64,000 nucleotides of DNA from Arthrobacter sp. SLBN-100 (lineage in GTDB: Bacteria; Actinomycetota; Actinomycetes; Actinomycetales; Micrococcaceae), in NCBI RefSeq assembly GCF_006715305.1, contig NZ_VFMY01000001.1, positions 4,526,001-4,590,000 on the forward strand, read 5' to 3'. The notes beneath the pieces were generated by a model that saw nothing but the letters and a program-made list of their open reading frames with translations, searched no databases and was not told where the DNA came from. Of the stretch, positions 1 through 7,752 are shown piece by piece; the stretch's first letter is position 1, and each line of letters begins with the position of its first letter. The translations under genes and the position numbers were made by a program.

Positions 1-247
1 GGGCCTCGCAGCCCAGCAACGTCCGCAGGTGCCGGCTGGCTTTTGCCGCGCCGGCGGGGTTCAGGCCGCGCCGCAGGTGCTGCCCCGCCTGGGATGCTGC
101 ATGAAGGGTGTGGTAGGTGGCGCGCTCCGCATCGGTGCCCAGGTCCCGGAAGGAGCGGAGCACCTTCAGGCCCACGCCGACGACGACGGCGACGGCCATG
201 GCGATGACGGCCACGGCCGCGGCAGTCAGGAGGGGGGAGTCCGGCAT
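1..247 (-). CDS. N-terminus of a membrane protein, probably a LytS-type sensor histidine kinase (partial)
   Basis: Reading inward from an ATG at 247 on the minus strand, 82 codons run off the window edge. The product starts MPDSPLLTAAAVAVIAMAVA, a single hydrophobic segment (about residues 6-28), followed by a charged stretch resembling the start of a sensor input domain (TYHTLHAASQAGQHLRRGL). In related actinobacteria a LytS-like kinase and LytTR regulator often sit beside a DUF485/ActP pair, and that context is the main reason for the call. It is divergent from the acetate symporter genes. Only the N-terminus is visible, with no kinase motifs, so the function is an inference. Confidence 0.45.
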   Translation of the reverse strand, partial: MPDSPLLTAAAVAVIAMAVAVVVGVGLKVLRSFRDLGTDAERATYHTLHAASQAGQHLRRGLNPAGAAKASRHLRTLLGCEA

Positions 248-347
248 GGTGCCCAGCGTAGCGGCGGGTGCCGTTTGTCGCAGCATCCCGACCGTTGAGC
301 GACGACGGCCCGGACAGGTATGGCATGTGGTGCATCGCGGACAGCAG

Positions 348-363
348 AGTGATTGCAGTCACA
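348..363. promoter_or_regulatory. CRP/GlxR-like binding site upstream of DUF485-actP
   Basis: The sequence AGTGATTGCAGTCACA matches the CRP-family consensus TGTGA-N6-TCACA at 9 of 10 defined positions. It lies 68 bp before the DUF485 start codon in the divergent intergenic region. Acetate uptake genes are known cAMP-receptor (GlxR) targets in corynebacteria, so control by carbon status is plausible. Binding is inferred from sequence only. Confidence 0.5.
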
Positions 364-430
364 CTTGCGGTTTCCCCTGTCCGGGATTTGCGGCGGGTGT
401 GTCACAGGCAAGTCTCAATGAGGAGGAACG

Positions 431-811
431 ATGGGTAACGAGGCCCACACTCCGGACGCAGCGGCGTCCGTGGACTTTGAACAAGTCCAGTCGACCGGGC
501 AGTTCCAGGAATTGCGCAAGCGTCACCGCAGCTTTGTCTTCCCCATGGCAGTCGTATTCCTGCTGTGGTACTTCGCATACGTCCTGCTGGCGGACTACGC
601 CGTGGGCTTTATGTCCACCAAGGTCTGGGGCAACATCAACATCGGCCTGATACTCGGCCTGCTCCAGTTCGTTTCGACGTTTGCGATCACCGGCTGGTAC
701 GTCCACTACTCCAACAAGCGGCTTGACCCCATCGCCAAGGAGATCCGGGACGAGATCGAGGGGCACGAATTCGATAAGCACGGCAAGCGAGTGGGCGGAG
801 CCAACAAATGA
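431..811 (+). CDS. DUF485 family inner-membrane protein
   Basis: A 126-aa DUF485 protein with two transmembrane segments (about residues 37-56 and 71-92) and short soluble ends; the core VVFLLWYFAYVLLADYA is typical of the family. DUF485 proteins are small membrane partners encoded just upstream of ActP-type acetate symporters, with no settled biochemical role. The start is supported by AGGAGG ending a few bases before ATG 431. Its last codons overlap the symporter start by 4 bp (ATGA), indicating translational coupling. Confidence 0.93.
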   Translation: MGNEAHTPDAAASVDFEQVQSTGQFQELRKRHRSFVFPMAVVFLLWYFAYVLLADYAVGFMSTKVWGNINIGLILGLLQFVSTFAITGWYVHYSNKRLDPIAKEIRDEIEGHEFDKHGKRVGGANK

Positions 812-2424
812 TCAACATAGCTGCCGCGGTGGATGTCGCTGCCCTCAAGGACACCACCCTGCTGAACATGGGAATTTTCGGCCTGTTCGTTGCCGTCACC
901 ATGGTGATTGTGTTCCGCGCAAGCCGGAACAACAAGACCGCCGCCGACTACTACGCGGCCGGGCGCTCCTTCACCGGCTCCCAGAACGGCACCGCCATTG
1001 CCGGGGACTACCTCTCCGCGGCGTCCTTCCTGGGCATCACGGGCGCCATCGCCATCAACGGGTACGACGGCTTTATGTACTCCATTGGATTCCTGGTGGC
1101 GTGGCTTGTGGCGCTGCTCCTGGTAGCTGAACTGCTGCGCAACACGGGCAAGTTCACCATGGCCGATGTGCTTTCCTTCCGGTTGAAGCAGCGGCCCGTC
1201 CGCATCGCCGCCGCCATCTCCACCCTCGCTGTCTGCTTCTTCTACCTCCTGGCCCAGATGGCCGGCGCCGGAAGCCTCATCTCCCTGCTGCTGGGCATCA
1301 GCGACTTGCGGGGACAGGCGCTGGTGATCGTCGTCGTCGGCGCCCTGATGATCATGTACGTACTCATCGGCGGCATGAAAGGCACGACCTGGGTGCAAAT
1401 CATCAAGGCGATCCTGCTCATTGCCGGTGCCGCCGTGATGACCTTCTGGGTCCTGGCGATCTACGGCTTCAACCTCTCCAGCCTCCTGGGCGCCGCAGTG
1501 GAGACGGCCAACAACCCCGCCGTCCTGAATCCCGGCCTGCAGTATGGCAAGACGGAAACCTCGAAGCTCGACTTCATGTCACTGGGCCTGGCACTGGTCC
1601 TGGGCACTGCAGCGCTGCCGCACGTACTCATGCGCTTCTACACGGTCCCCACCGCCAAGGAAGCCCGCAAGTCCGTGGTGTGGTCAATCTGGCTGATCGG
1701 CCTCTTCTACCTCTTCACCCTGGTGCTGGGTTACGGTGCTGCTGCACTGGTTGGTGCGGAAACCATCAAGGCTGCACCTGGTGCCGTGAACTCGGCTGCA
1801 CCGCTGCTGGCCTTCTACCTGGGCGGGCCACTGCTGCTTGGCTTCATCTCGGCGGTGGCCTTCGCCACCATCCTCGCCGTTGTGGCCGGCTTGACCATCA
1901 CCGCGGCGGCGTCCTTCGCGCATGACATCTACGCCAACGTCATCGCCAAGGGCAAGGCCGACGCCGACACCGAAGTCAGGGTGGCCCGGCGCACCGTGGT
2001 GGTCATCGGCATCCTCGCCATCCTGGGCGGCATTCTCGCCAACGGGCAGAACGTGGCGTTCCTCGTGGCCCTGGCGTTCGCCGTCGCTGCCTCGGCCAAC
2101 CTGCCCACCATCATCTACTCCCTGTTCTGGCGGAGGTTCACCACCCAGGGCGCAGTATGGAGCATGTACGGCGGGCTGGGTGCGGCCATTGTCCTGATCA
2201 TTTTCTCGCCGGTGGTTTCCGGCGGAGCGACTTCCATGATCAAGGACGCCAACTTCGCGTTGTTCCCGCTGAGCAACCCGGGCATCGTGTCCATCCCGCT
2301 GGCATTCCTGCTGGGCTGGCTCGGAACGGTGCTCGACAAGAAGCGCGAAGACACCGCCAAGCAGGCAGAAATGGAAGTCCGGTCGCTGACCGGCATCGGG
2401 GCAGAAAAGGCAGTCGACCACTGA
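808..2424 (+). CDS. actP: Cation/acetate symporter, sodium:solute symporter family
   Basis: A 538-aa polytopic membrane protein of the SSS family (ActP/MctC branch), expected to import acetate and probably other short monocarboxylates with a cation. It shows about 13 hydrophobic helices and the family loops ADYYAAGRSFTGSQNG (near residue 46) and GGMKGTTWVQIIKAILL (near residue 188). The start overlaps the DUF485 stop by 4 bp, so the two genes form an operon. A strong bidirectional hairpin follows at 2486-2528. Substrate range (acetate, propionate, pyruvate) cannot be fixed from sequence. Confidence 0.92.
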   Translation: MINIAAAVDVAALKDTTLLNMGIFGLFVAVTMVIVFRASRNNKTAADYYAAGRSFTGSQNGTAIAGDYLSAASFLGITGAIAINGYDGFMYSIGFLVAWLVALLLVAELLRNTGKFTMADVLSFRLKQRPVRIAAAISTLAVCFFYLLAQMAGAGSLISLLLGISDLRGQALVIVVVGALMIMYVLIGGMKGTTWVQIIKAILLIAGAAVMTFWVLAIYGFNLSSLLGAAVETANNPAVLNPGLQYGKTETSKLDFMSLGLALVLGTAALPHVLMRFYTVPTAKEARKSVVWSIWLIGLFYLFTLVLGYGAAALVGAETIKAAPGAVNSAAPLLAFYLGGPLLLGFISAVAFATILAVVAGLTITAAASFAHDIYANVIAKGKADADTEVRVARRTVVVIGILAILGGILANGQNVAFLVALAFAVAASANLPTIIYSLFWRRFTTQGAVWSMYGGLGAAIVLIIFSPVVSGGATSMIKDANFALFPLSNPGIVSIPLAFLLGWLGTVLDKKREDTAKQAEMEVRSLTGIGAEKAVDH

Positions 2425-2485
2425 CCTGGGTTAGCCCCTGAGCGGGGTTAGTCCCTGATCCCTGGGGCCTGAACCGTTCCGGAAT

Positions 2486-2528
2486 ACGAAAAGAGCCTCT
2501 CCGCTTCGGGCGCAGAGGCTCTTTTCGT
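2486..2528. terminator. Bidirectional rho-independent terminator between actP and a minus-strand gene
   Basis: A perfect 15-bp inverted repeat (arms 2486-2500 and 2514-2528) with a 13-nt loop. The arms begin with CGAAAA and end with TTTTCG, so a U-run is formed in both directions. It sits between converging genes ending at 2424 and 2549 and can terminate both. Confidence 0.9.
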
Positions 2529-2548
2529 GTTCCTGGTGTTGTTTGGAT

Positions 2549-3187
2549 CTAGGCCTTGGGCCGGAGTTTGATATTGGTCATCTTCAGCTCGTCCGTGCCT
2601 TCAAAACGGTAGGCAAGGTCCACTTCCTTGCCGTCACAGGTGATGACGCCGGCGACGTCCGCGGCTTTGACTCCGTTTTCGGTACTCACCGTGAAGTCGT
2701 TGTAGGACGGCTTGCATGAGTCATTCATTTCCAGGCTCTCGACGCCGGTGATGAAGGCTTCCTTGGACAGGTGTTGCTGCAGGGCAGGGTCAAGGTAGTC
2801 GTCATAGGCTTTGGCGTTTTCACCCGCGATGACCAGTTTGGTGAAACCGTCGGCAAGGCCCCGTGCCTGGGTGGTGGCACTGCCCGCCACGTTCACCAGG
2901 ATGATGATCCCCAGGATCACGAGCAGCAGGACGCCGCCGATGCTGCCGAGGATGATCCAGAGCTTCCGCCGGCCCTTGGCCGGGGGCTGCTGGCCGGGCA
3001 GCCCGAACGGATTGGCTTCCTGGTGTCCGGTGGCGGGGGCCTGGTGGGGGCCGGCGGAAGCAGGGTAGGAACCTGAAGCCTGGTAGGCGCGTCCGCCCTG
3101 CACCGCCGGCTGCTGCAAGGCCGCGGGCGGCTGCTGCGGTGCATAACCGGGCTCTCCCGGCTGGTACGGTTCCTGAGGATTGCTCAA
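2549..3187 (-). CDS. Hypothetical protein with Pro/Gln-rich N-terminus and one membrane helix
   Basis: A 212-aa protein of unrecognised family. Residues 1-70 are rich in Pro, Gln, Gly and Tyr and look disordered and cytoplasmic. A KGRRK stop-transfer cluster precedes one transmembrane helix (about residues 76-100). The extracytoplasmic remainder of about 110 residues contains two Cys (near residues 159 and 185) that could form a disulfide. The layout resembles many actinobacterial DUF4878/DUF4352-like surface proteins, but no specific family can be claimed. It is monocistronic and shares the bidirectional terminator with actP. Confidence 0.8.
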   Translation of the reverse strand: MSNPQEPYQPGEPGYAPQQPPAALQQPAVQGGRAYQASGSYPASAGPHQAPATGHQEANPFGLPGQQPPAKGRRKLWIILGSIGGVLLLVILGIIILVNVAGSATTQARGLADGFTKLVIAGENAKAYDDYLDPALQQHLSKEAFITGVESLEMNDSCKPSYNDFTVSTENGVKAADVAGVITCDGKEVDLAYRFEGTDELKMTNIKLRPKA

Positions 3188-3366
3188 GATGGGGCCTTTC
3201 CGGCGGGGTGCATGGCACCGCGTGGTAGGGGGAACCTGTGCCGGTACCCGTGAATAACTTGCAACAGCCTATAGCGGGCGTGGCCGCCGTCGTACTTTGT
3301 GGCGGGGCTCCCCACCCCGGGCGGTGCTTGTTTGCGGCGCATGACCCGGCAGGCGGACAGGAACCG

Positions 3367-3840
3367 CTAGGTGCCCTGCGAACCACGCTCAAGCAGGGGC
3401 TGGACCCGGAACGGGATGAGCTCGCCCATGGCCAGGGCAGTATCCGTGCGCTCCACACCGTCGCAGGCGAGGATCTTTCCGTTGATCCGGAAAAGGTCCT
3501 CCGCATCCAGGGCCACCACGCGAAGCAGCAGGTCGGCGGAGCCTGTGAGCCCGTGACCTTCGAGGATTTCGGGCACATCAGCCAGGTCTTTGGCCAGCTG
3601 GGCAAGCTTTTGCTGCTGGACATGGACGGAGATAAAGGCCATCAGCGGGTAGCCAAGGGACACCGGATTGATCCGGCGTTCGAAGGACAGAAAAACGTGC
3701 TTTTTCTCCAGCTGGGCCAACCGGGCCTGCACCGTGTTCCTGGACAACCCGAGCTTCTGGGCAAGGGCCACCACCGTCCGTCGCGGATCCTGGGCCAGGG
3801 CCGAAAGCAGCCGCGTGTCAGTGCCATCCAGAGCTTGCAT
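3367..3840 (-). CDS. Lrp/AsnC family transcriptional regulator
   Basis: A 157-aa regulator with an N-terminal winged helix-turn-helix (DTRLLSALAQDPRRTVVALA, then GLSRNTVQARLAQLEK) and a C-terminal RAM ligand-binding domain (GHGLTGSADLLLRVVALDAEDL). The open frame extends 30 bp further upstream, but ATG 3840 (MQALDGTDTRLL) is preferred because it puts the helix-turn-helix at the usual place. It is divergent from the branched-chain 2-oxoacid dehydrogenase operon, so it probably controls that operon in response to branched-chain amino or oxo acids, as BkdR-type proteins do. That target is inferred from position. Confidence 0.92.
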   Translation of the reverse strand: MQALDGTDTRLLSALAQDPRRTVVALAQKLGLSRNTVQARLAQLEKKHVFLSFERRINPVSLGYPLMAFISVHVQQQKLAQLAKDLADVPEILEGHGLTGSADLLLRVVALDAEDLFRINGKILACDGVERTDTALAMGELIPFRVQPLLERGSQGT

Positions 3841-3877
3841 AATGCGCAACGTTAGCACCGTCCAAACCACCCGGACA

Positions 3878-3930
3878 GAGCATTCTGCTCACTGACGGCC
3901 GTGGTGGTTGTACCCAATGAGCATTGTGAG
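3878..3930. promoter_or_regulatory. Candidate Lrp/AsnC operator half-sites
   Basis: GAGCATTCTGCTC (3878-3890) is a perfect 5-bp-arm inverted repeat, and GAGCATTGTGAG (3919-3930) repeats its left part 41 bp downstream, close to four helical turns. Both lie between the divergent Lrp regulator and the bkd operon. Lrp-type octamers bind phased degenerate sites, so these are reasonable operator candidates. No binding data exist here. Confidence 0.4.
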
Positions 3931-3940
3931 TAGGGTCACA
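3925..3940. promoter_or_regulatory. Perfect CRP/GlxR consensus site upstream of the bkd operon
   Basis: TGTGAGTAGGGTCACA matches TGTGA-N6-TCACA at all ten defined positions. It is centred about 100 bp before the E1alpha start and overlaps the second GAGCATT half-site, so a CRP-family protein and the Lrp regulator could compete or cooperate here. Confidence 0.6.
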
Positions 3941-4032
3941 GTTATCCGGGCAACGGCGCCCGGGAGGCCGGCGGCAGCGGGACCACAAGTCCGAAAACCG
4001 CAGGTCAACTTTCGTGAGAGGTTGCGGCTATC

Positions 4033-5226
4033 GTGTCTACAGACAGAACGGGCCAGGGCAGCGCAAGTGCCCCAAGCGCTGCTGATAACACCGGCGCGGG
4101 TATCCCGGCGGAAACCCCCGGACCGGGAACGGGACTTGTCCAGCTGATTACCCCTTCAGGGGAGCGGATCAGCCACCCGGAATTCGATCCCTGGTTGCAG
4201 GACATCACCGACGAGCAGTTGTGTTCTTTGTTCGAGGACATGACCGTCATCCGGCGCATCGACGTCGAAGCCACCGCCTTGCAGCGCCAGGGTGAGCTCG
4301 CGTTGTGGCCCCCGCTGCTCGGACAGGAGGCCGCCCAGATCGGCTCGGGCCGTGCCCTTCGCGAGGATGACTTTGTGTTCTCCAGCTACCGCGAAAACGG
4401 GGTTGCGTATTGCCGGGGTGTCGACCTGACGGACATCGTGCGGGTCTGGCGCGGGAATGCTTCATCCGGCTGGGATCCGTACTCCATCAACATGGCAACG
4501 CCGCAGATCATCATCGGTGCCCAGACCCTGCACGCCACCGGTTACGCCATGGGCATCCAGAATGACGGCGCGGATTGTGTGGCGGTGACGTATTTCGGCG
4601 ACGGCGCCACCAGTGAAGGCGACGTCAACGAGGCGATGGTTTTTGCCGCGAGTTTCCAGGTGCCGGTGGTGTTTTTCTGCACGAACAATCACTGGGCCAT
4701 TTCCGAACCGGTACGGCTCCAGTCGCACATCCAGTTGGCGGACCGGGCAGCCGGTTTCGGTATCCCCAGCCTGCGGGTGGACGGCAACGACGTCCTGGCC
4801 GTGATGGCCGCAACCAGGGTAGCGCTGGACCGCGCGCGGCGAGGCGGCGGTCCCACCTTCATTGAGGCGGTCAGCTACCGGATGGGTCCGCACACCACGG
4901 CCGATGACCCCACCCGCTACCGGGACGCCAATGAACTGGAGGACTGGGCGGAAAGGGACCCGATCAGCCGCGTTGAGGCATTGCTGGACCGCAAAGGCCT
5001 GCTGACGGCAGAACTGCAGCAGCAGGTCCGGGACAAGGCCGACGCCGTGGCACGGGAGATGCGCACGGGGTGCACCAGCATGCCGGATCCGCGCCCGCTG
5101 GACGTTTTCAAGCACGTTTACAGCACGCCCAACTCCTGGCTGGACCGGCAGCAGGACCACTACGCCCGTTACCTGGCTTCCTTCGGCGATCCCGCAGAAG
5201 CCGTATCAGAAGAAGGTGCACGCTGA
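4033..5226 (+). CDS. bkdA: Branched-chain 2-oxoacid dehydrogenase E1 alpha subunit
   Basis: A 397-aa thiamine-diphosphate-dependent dehydrogenase alpha subunit. The TPP motif is present as GDG (near residue 189), ending in CTNN (near residue 218). The region MGPHTTADDPTRYR with the His/Ser phosphorylation-loop-like residues also fits the family. It decarboxylates 2-oxoacids from Leu, Ile and Val (or pyruvate) and passes the acyl group to E2 lipoate. The GTG 4033 start follows GAGAGG. The gene overlaps E1beta by one base in an ATGA junction. Neighbouring leucine-degradation genes favour branched-chain substrates over pyruvate. Confidence 0.9.
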   Translation: MSTDRTGQGSASAPSAADNTGAGIPAETPGPGTGLVQLITPSGERISHPEFDPWLQDITDEQLCSLFEDMTVIRRIDVEATALQRQGELALWPPLLGQEAAQIGSGRALREDDFVFSSYRENGVAYCRGVDLTDIVRVWRGNASSGWDPYSINMATPQIIIGAQTLHATGYAMGIQNDGADCVAVTYFGDGATSEGDVNEAMVFAASFQVPVVFFCTNNHWAISEPVRLQSHIQLADRAAGFGIPSLRVDGNDVLAVMAATRVALDRARRGGGPTFIEAVSYRMGPHTTADDPTRYRDANELEDWAERDPISRVEALLDRKGLLTAELQQQVRDKADAVAREMRTGCTSMPDPRPLDVFKHVYSTPNSWLDRQQDHYARYLASFGDPAEAVSEEGAR

Positions 5227-6236
5227 TGACCCAGATGACCTTTGCCCGCGCCATTAACGCCGGCCTGCGCAAATCTTTGGAAGACGATCCCAAGGTGGTC
5301 CTCCTGGGTGAGGACATCGGTGCGCTGGGCGGCGTGTTCAGGATTACCGACGGGCTGCAGAAGGATTTCGGCAAGCACCGTGTTGTGGACACGCCCCTGG
5401 CTGAATCGGCCATTGTGGGAACGGCTGTGGGCCTGGCCTACCGCGGCTACCGGCCCGTGGTGGAAATCCAGTTCGACGGCTTTATCTACCCGGCGTTCGA
5501 CCAGATCGTCAGCCAGGTGGCCAAGCTGCACTACCGGACGCGCGGAGCGGTCAAAATGCCCATCACCATCAGGGTCCCGTTCGGCGGCGGCATCGGCTCG
5601 CCCGAGCACCACTCCGAATCGCCGGAAGCGTACTTCACGCACACGTCCGGCCTGCGCGTGGTGACAGTATCCAACCCGCAGGACGCCCATACCGTCATCC
5701 GGCAGGCCATCTCCTGCGACGACCCCGTGCTCTATTTCGAGCCCAAGCGCCGCTACCACGACAAGGGCGAGGTGGACGAGAACATGGATCCGCGTGCAGC
5801 CGTGCCCATGGATCAGGCCCGCGTGGTCAGCGAGGGCACGGACGTCACCCTGGTGGCCTACGGTCCGCTCGTTAAGACTGCCCGGGACGCCGCCCTGGCA
5901 GCCGCAGATGAAGGGATTTCCATCGAGGTCATCGACCTCCGCTCACTGGCCCCAGTGGATTACGACACCGTGGTCGCGTCCGTCCGCAAGACCGGCCGGC
6001 TGGTGGTCACGCATGAAGCCGGCCAGTCGGGCGGCCTCGGCGCTGAGGTGGCGGCCAGCATCACCGAACGGTGCTTCTATTATCTGGAGGCGGCGCCGGT
6101 CCGGGTTACCGGCTTCGACATCCCGTACCCGTATTCCAAACTGGAAATGCACCACGTGCCGGGCCTGGACCGGATCCTCGATGGCGTGGACCGTGCCCTG
6201 GGCCGGCCGAACTCCCTCAGCGGGCTGGAAGGATGA
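5226..6236 (+). CDS. bkdB: Branched-chain 2-oxoacid dehydrogenase E1 beta subunit
   Basis: A 336-aa transketolase-like beta subunit that pairs with E1alpha to form the decarboxylating E1 heterotetramer. Typical features include LLGEDIGALGGVFRIT near residue 25, PLAESAIVGTAVGLA, and a C-terminal transketolase domain with VIDLRSLAPVDYDTV. The frame is open 52 codons further upstream, but ATG 5226 in the ATGA overlap with E1alpha gives the canonical N-terminus MTQMTFARAIN. It overlaps the next gene by another ATGA (6233-6236), so the three subunits are probably made in stoichiometric amounts. Confidence 0.92.
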   Translation: MTQMTFARAINAGLRKSLEDDPKVVLLGEDIGALGGVFRITDGLQKDFGKHRVVDTPLAESAIVGTAVGLAYRGYRPVVEIQFDGFIYPAFDQIVSQVAKLHYRTRGAVKMPITIRVPFGGGIGSPEHHSESPEAYFTHTSGLRVVTVSNPQDAHTVIRQAISCDDPVLYFEPKRRYHDKGEVDENMDPRAAVPMDQARVVSEGTDVTLVAYGPLVKTARDAALAAADEGISIEVIDLRSLAPVDYDTVVASVRKTGRLVVTHEAGQSGGLGAEVAASITERCFYYLEAAPVRVTGFDIPYPYSKLEMHHVPGLDRILDGVDRALGRPNSLSGLEG

Positions 6237-7618
6237 GCGGCGCCATGATCAGGGAATTCAGGCTCCCGGACCTGGGCGAAGGACTCACCGAATCGGAAAT
6301 CCTCAGCTGGAAGGTGGGGGTGGGGGATACCGTCACCCTGAACCAGGTGATTGCCGAGGTGGAGACCGCCAAGGCAGTGGTGGAGCTCCCGTCCCCCTTT
6401 GCGGGAGTCATCCGGGAACTTCACGAGCAGCCCGGCACCGTCGTGGAGGTGGGCAAGCCTATCGTCTCGTTCGAAGTAGCGGACGACGCCGGGGCTTCCT
6501 CCGATGCGCCCGCCACCCCCGCCTCGTCCCCGGCAGGGCAGGCGGAGGAAACGGAGCCGAACCCGGCACCAGCCAAAAGGGAACCGAACCTCGTGGGGTA
6601 CGGCGCCGTCGTCGAAAGTTCCGGCCGGCCGGTGCGACGCCCCCGCAACCTGCCCCCGGTGGTTGAGTCTGTCGAAACCAAGCCTGTCGAAACCAAGCCT
6701 GTAGAAACCAGGCCTGTCGAAACCCGGCCCCGGTCCACTCCGCCGGTTCGGAAGTTCGCCAGGGACCTCGGTGTAGACCTGTCGCTGGTGTCGGGGACCG
6801 GCCTGCAGGGGCTGATCACCCGCGAGGACGTACAGCACTTTGTGGAGGGGCATTCCGCGGACGCAGGCTCTCCTGGACCGGAGACGGTTGCCGCGGCCGG
6901 CGCACAGTCCCGCCAGGATCGGGAAACCCGGACGCCCATCAAGGGAGTACGGAAGTTCACGGCAGCCGCCATGGTGGAGAGTGCCTTCACCGCGCCGCAT
7001 GTCACGGAGTTCCTCACGGTGGATGTCACTGCGGCCATGGAGCTGCTGGCCAAGCTCAAGGGCACCCGCGAGTTCACGGGCCGCAAGCTGACGCCGCTCA
7101 CACTCGCGGCGAAGGCCGTCCTGATCGCGCTGCGTCGCAACCCCGCCCTCAATACCCGTTGGGACGAGGCGAACCAGGAGATCGTGGCCTTCAACTATGT
7201 GAACCTGGGCATCGCAGCCGCCACTCCGCGGGGATTGACCGTGCCCAACATCAAGGATGCCGATTCGCTGTCCCTCCTTCAGCTGGCGGAGGCGTTGACT
7301 GAACTGGCAGAAACCGCGCGTGCGGGCAAGACCACGCCGGCCGACCTGTCCGGCGGAACCATCTCCATCACCAATATCGGCGTCTTCGGGATCGATGCGG
7401 GCACTCCCATCCTTAACCCGGGGGAGGCCGCCATCCTCGCCGTCGGAGCAGTGCGGAATACGCCATGGGAGTACCAGGGTGAAGTGGCCCTTCGCCAGGT
7501 CCTCACACTGAGCCTGTCCTTTGACCACCGCCTGGTGGACGGGGAACAAGGCTCGCGCTTCCTGGCGGATGTGGGCGCCATCCTCGCCGACCCCGGAATG
7601 GTCCTGGCCATGGTCTAG
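6233..7618 (+). CDS. bkdC: Dihydrolipoamide acyltransferase E2 of the branched-chain 2-oxoacid dehydrogenase
   Basis: A 461-aa E2 with one lipoyl domain (about residues 5-80; lipoyl-lysine in VETAKAVVE at about Lys47), an E3-binding domain (about 173-207, VRKFARDLGVDLSLVSGTG) and a C-terminal acyltransferase domain with the catalytic SFDHRLVDG near residue 430. It transfers the acyl group to CoA. ATG 6233 fits the ATGA overlap with E1beta; an internal ATG at 6245 is the alternative. The first linker holds a four-fold VET(K/R)P repeat made from 15-bp DNA repeats resembling a dispersed extragenic motif. No E3 gene is next to it. Confidence 0.93.
   Translation: MSGAMIREFRLPDLGEGLTESEILSWKVGVGDTVTLNQVIAEVETAKAVVELPSPFAGVIRELHEQPGTVVEVGKPIVSFEVADDAGASSDAPATPASSPAGQAEETEPNPAPAKREPNLVGYGAVVESSGRPVRRPRNLPPVVESVETKPVETKPVETRPVETRPRSTPPVRKFARDLGVDLSLVSGTGLQGLITREDVQHFVEGHSADAGSPGPETVAAAGAQSRQDRETRTPIKGVRKFTAAAMVESAFTAPHVTEFLTVDVTAAMELLAKLKGTREFTGRKLTPLTLAAKAVLIALRRNPALNTRWDEANQEIVAFNYVNLGIAAATPRGLTVPNIKDADSLSLLQLAEALTELAETARAGKTTPADLSGGTISITNIGVFGIDAGTPILNPGEAAILAVGAVRNTPWEYQGEVALRQVLTLSLSFDHRLVDGEQGSRFLADVGAILADPGMVLAMV
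6661..6724 (+). repeat. In-frame 15-bp tandem repeat inside the E2 linker
   Basis: Four successive units of roughly GCCTGTCGAAACCAA encode VETKP, VETKP, VETRP and VETRP at residues about 145-164 of E2. The first unit, GGTTGAGTCTGTCGAAACC (6661-6679), matches GGTTGAGCCTGTCGAAACC at 56035-56053 in 18 of 19 bases. An extragenic repeat motif therefore seems to have been captured and amplified in frame in a tolerant linker. Confidence 0.85.
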
Positions 7619-7641
7619 GTTGTGCTCCCGTATTGCAGCCG

Positions 7642-7697
7642 CGGCCCTGGACCGCATAAGCGTTGCTGCCCGGCACCGCTTATGCGGCCCAGGGCCG
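7642..7697. terminator. Long hairpin between converging E2 and TetR genes
   Basis: Arms of 21 bp (7642-7662 and 7677-7697) pair with a single A/C mismatch around a 14-nt loop; the arms contain CCGCATAAGCG and CGCTTATGCGG. There is no U-tract on either side. It lies between genes ending at 7618 and 7753, so a bidirectional terminator or transcript-stabilising hairpin is the simplest reading. Confidence 0.65.
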
Positions 7698-7752
7698 TCA
7701 TCATGCCGCAGCGGGTCGGTTCCACAACTGGGTGGTATCAAAAGGCCAGGTT

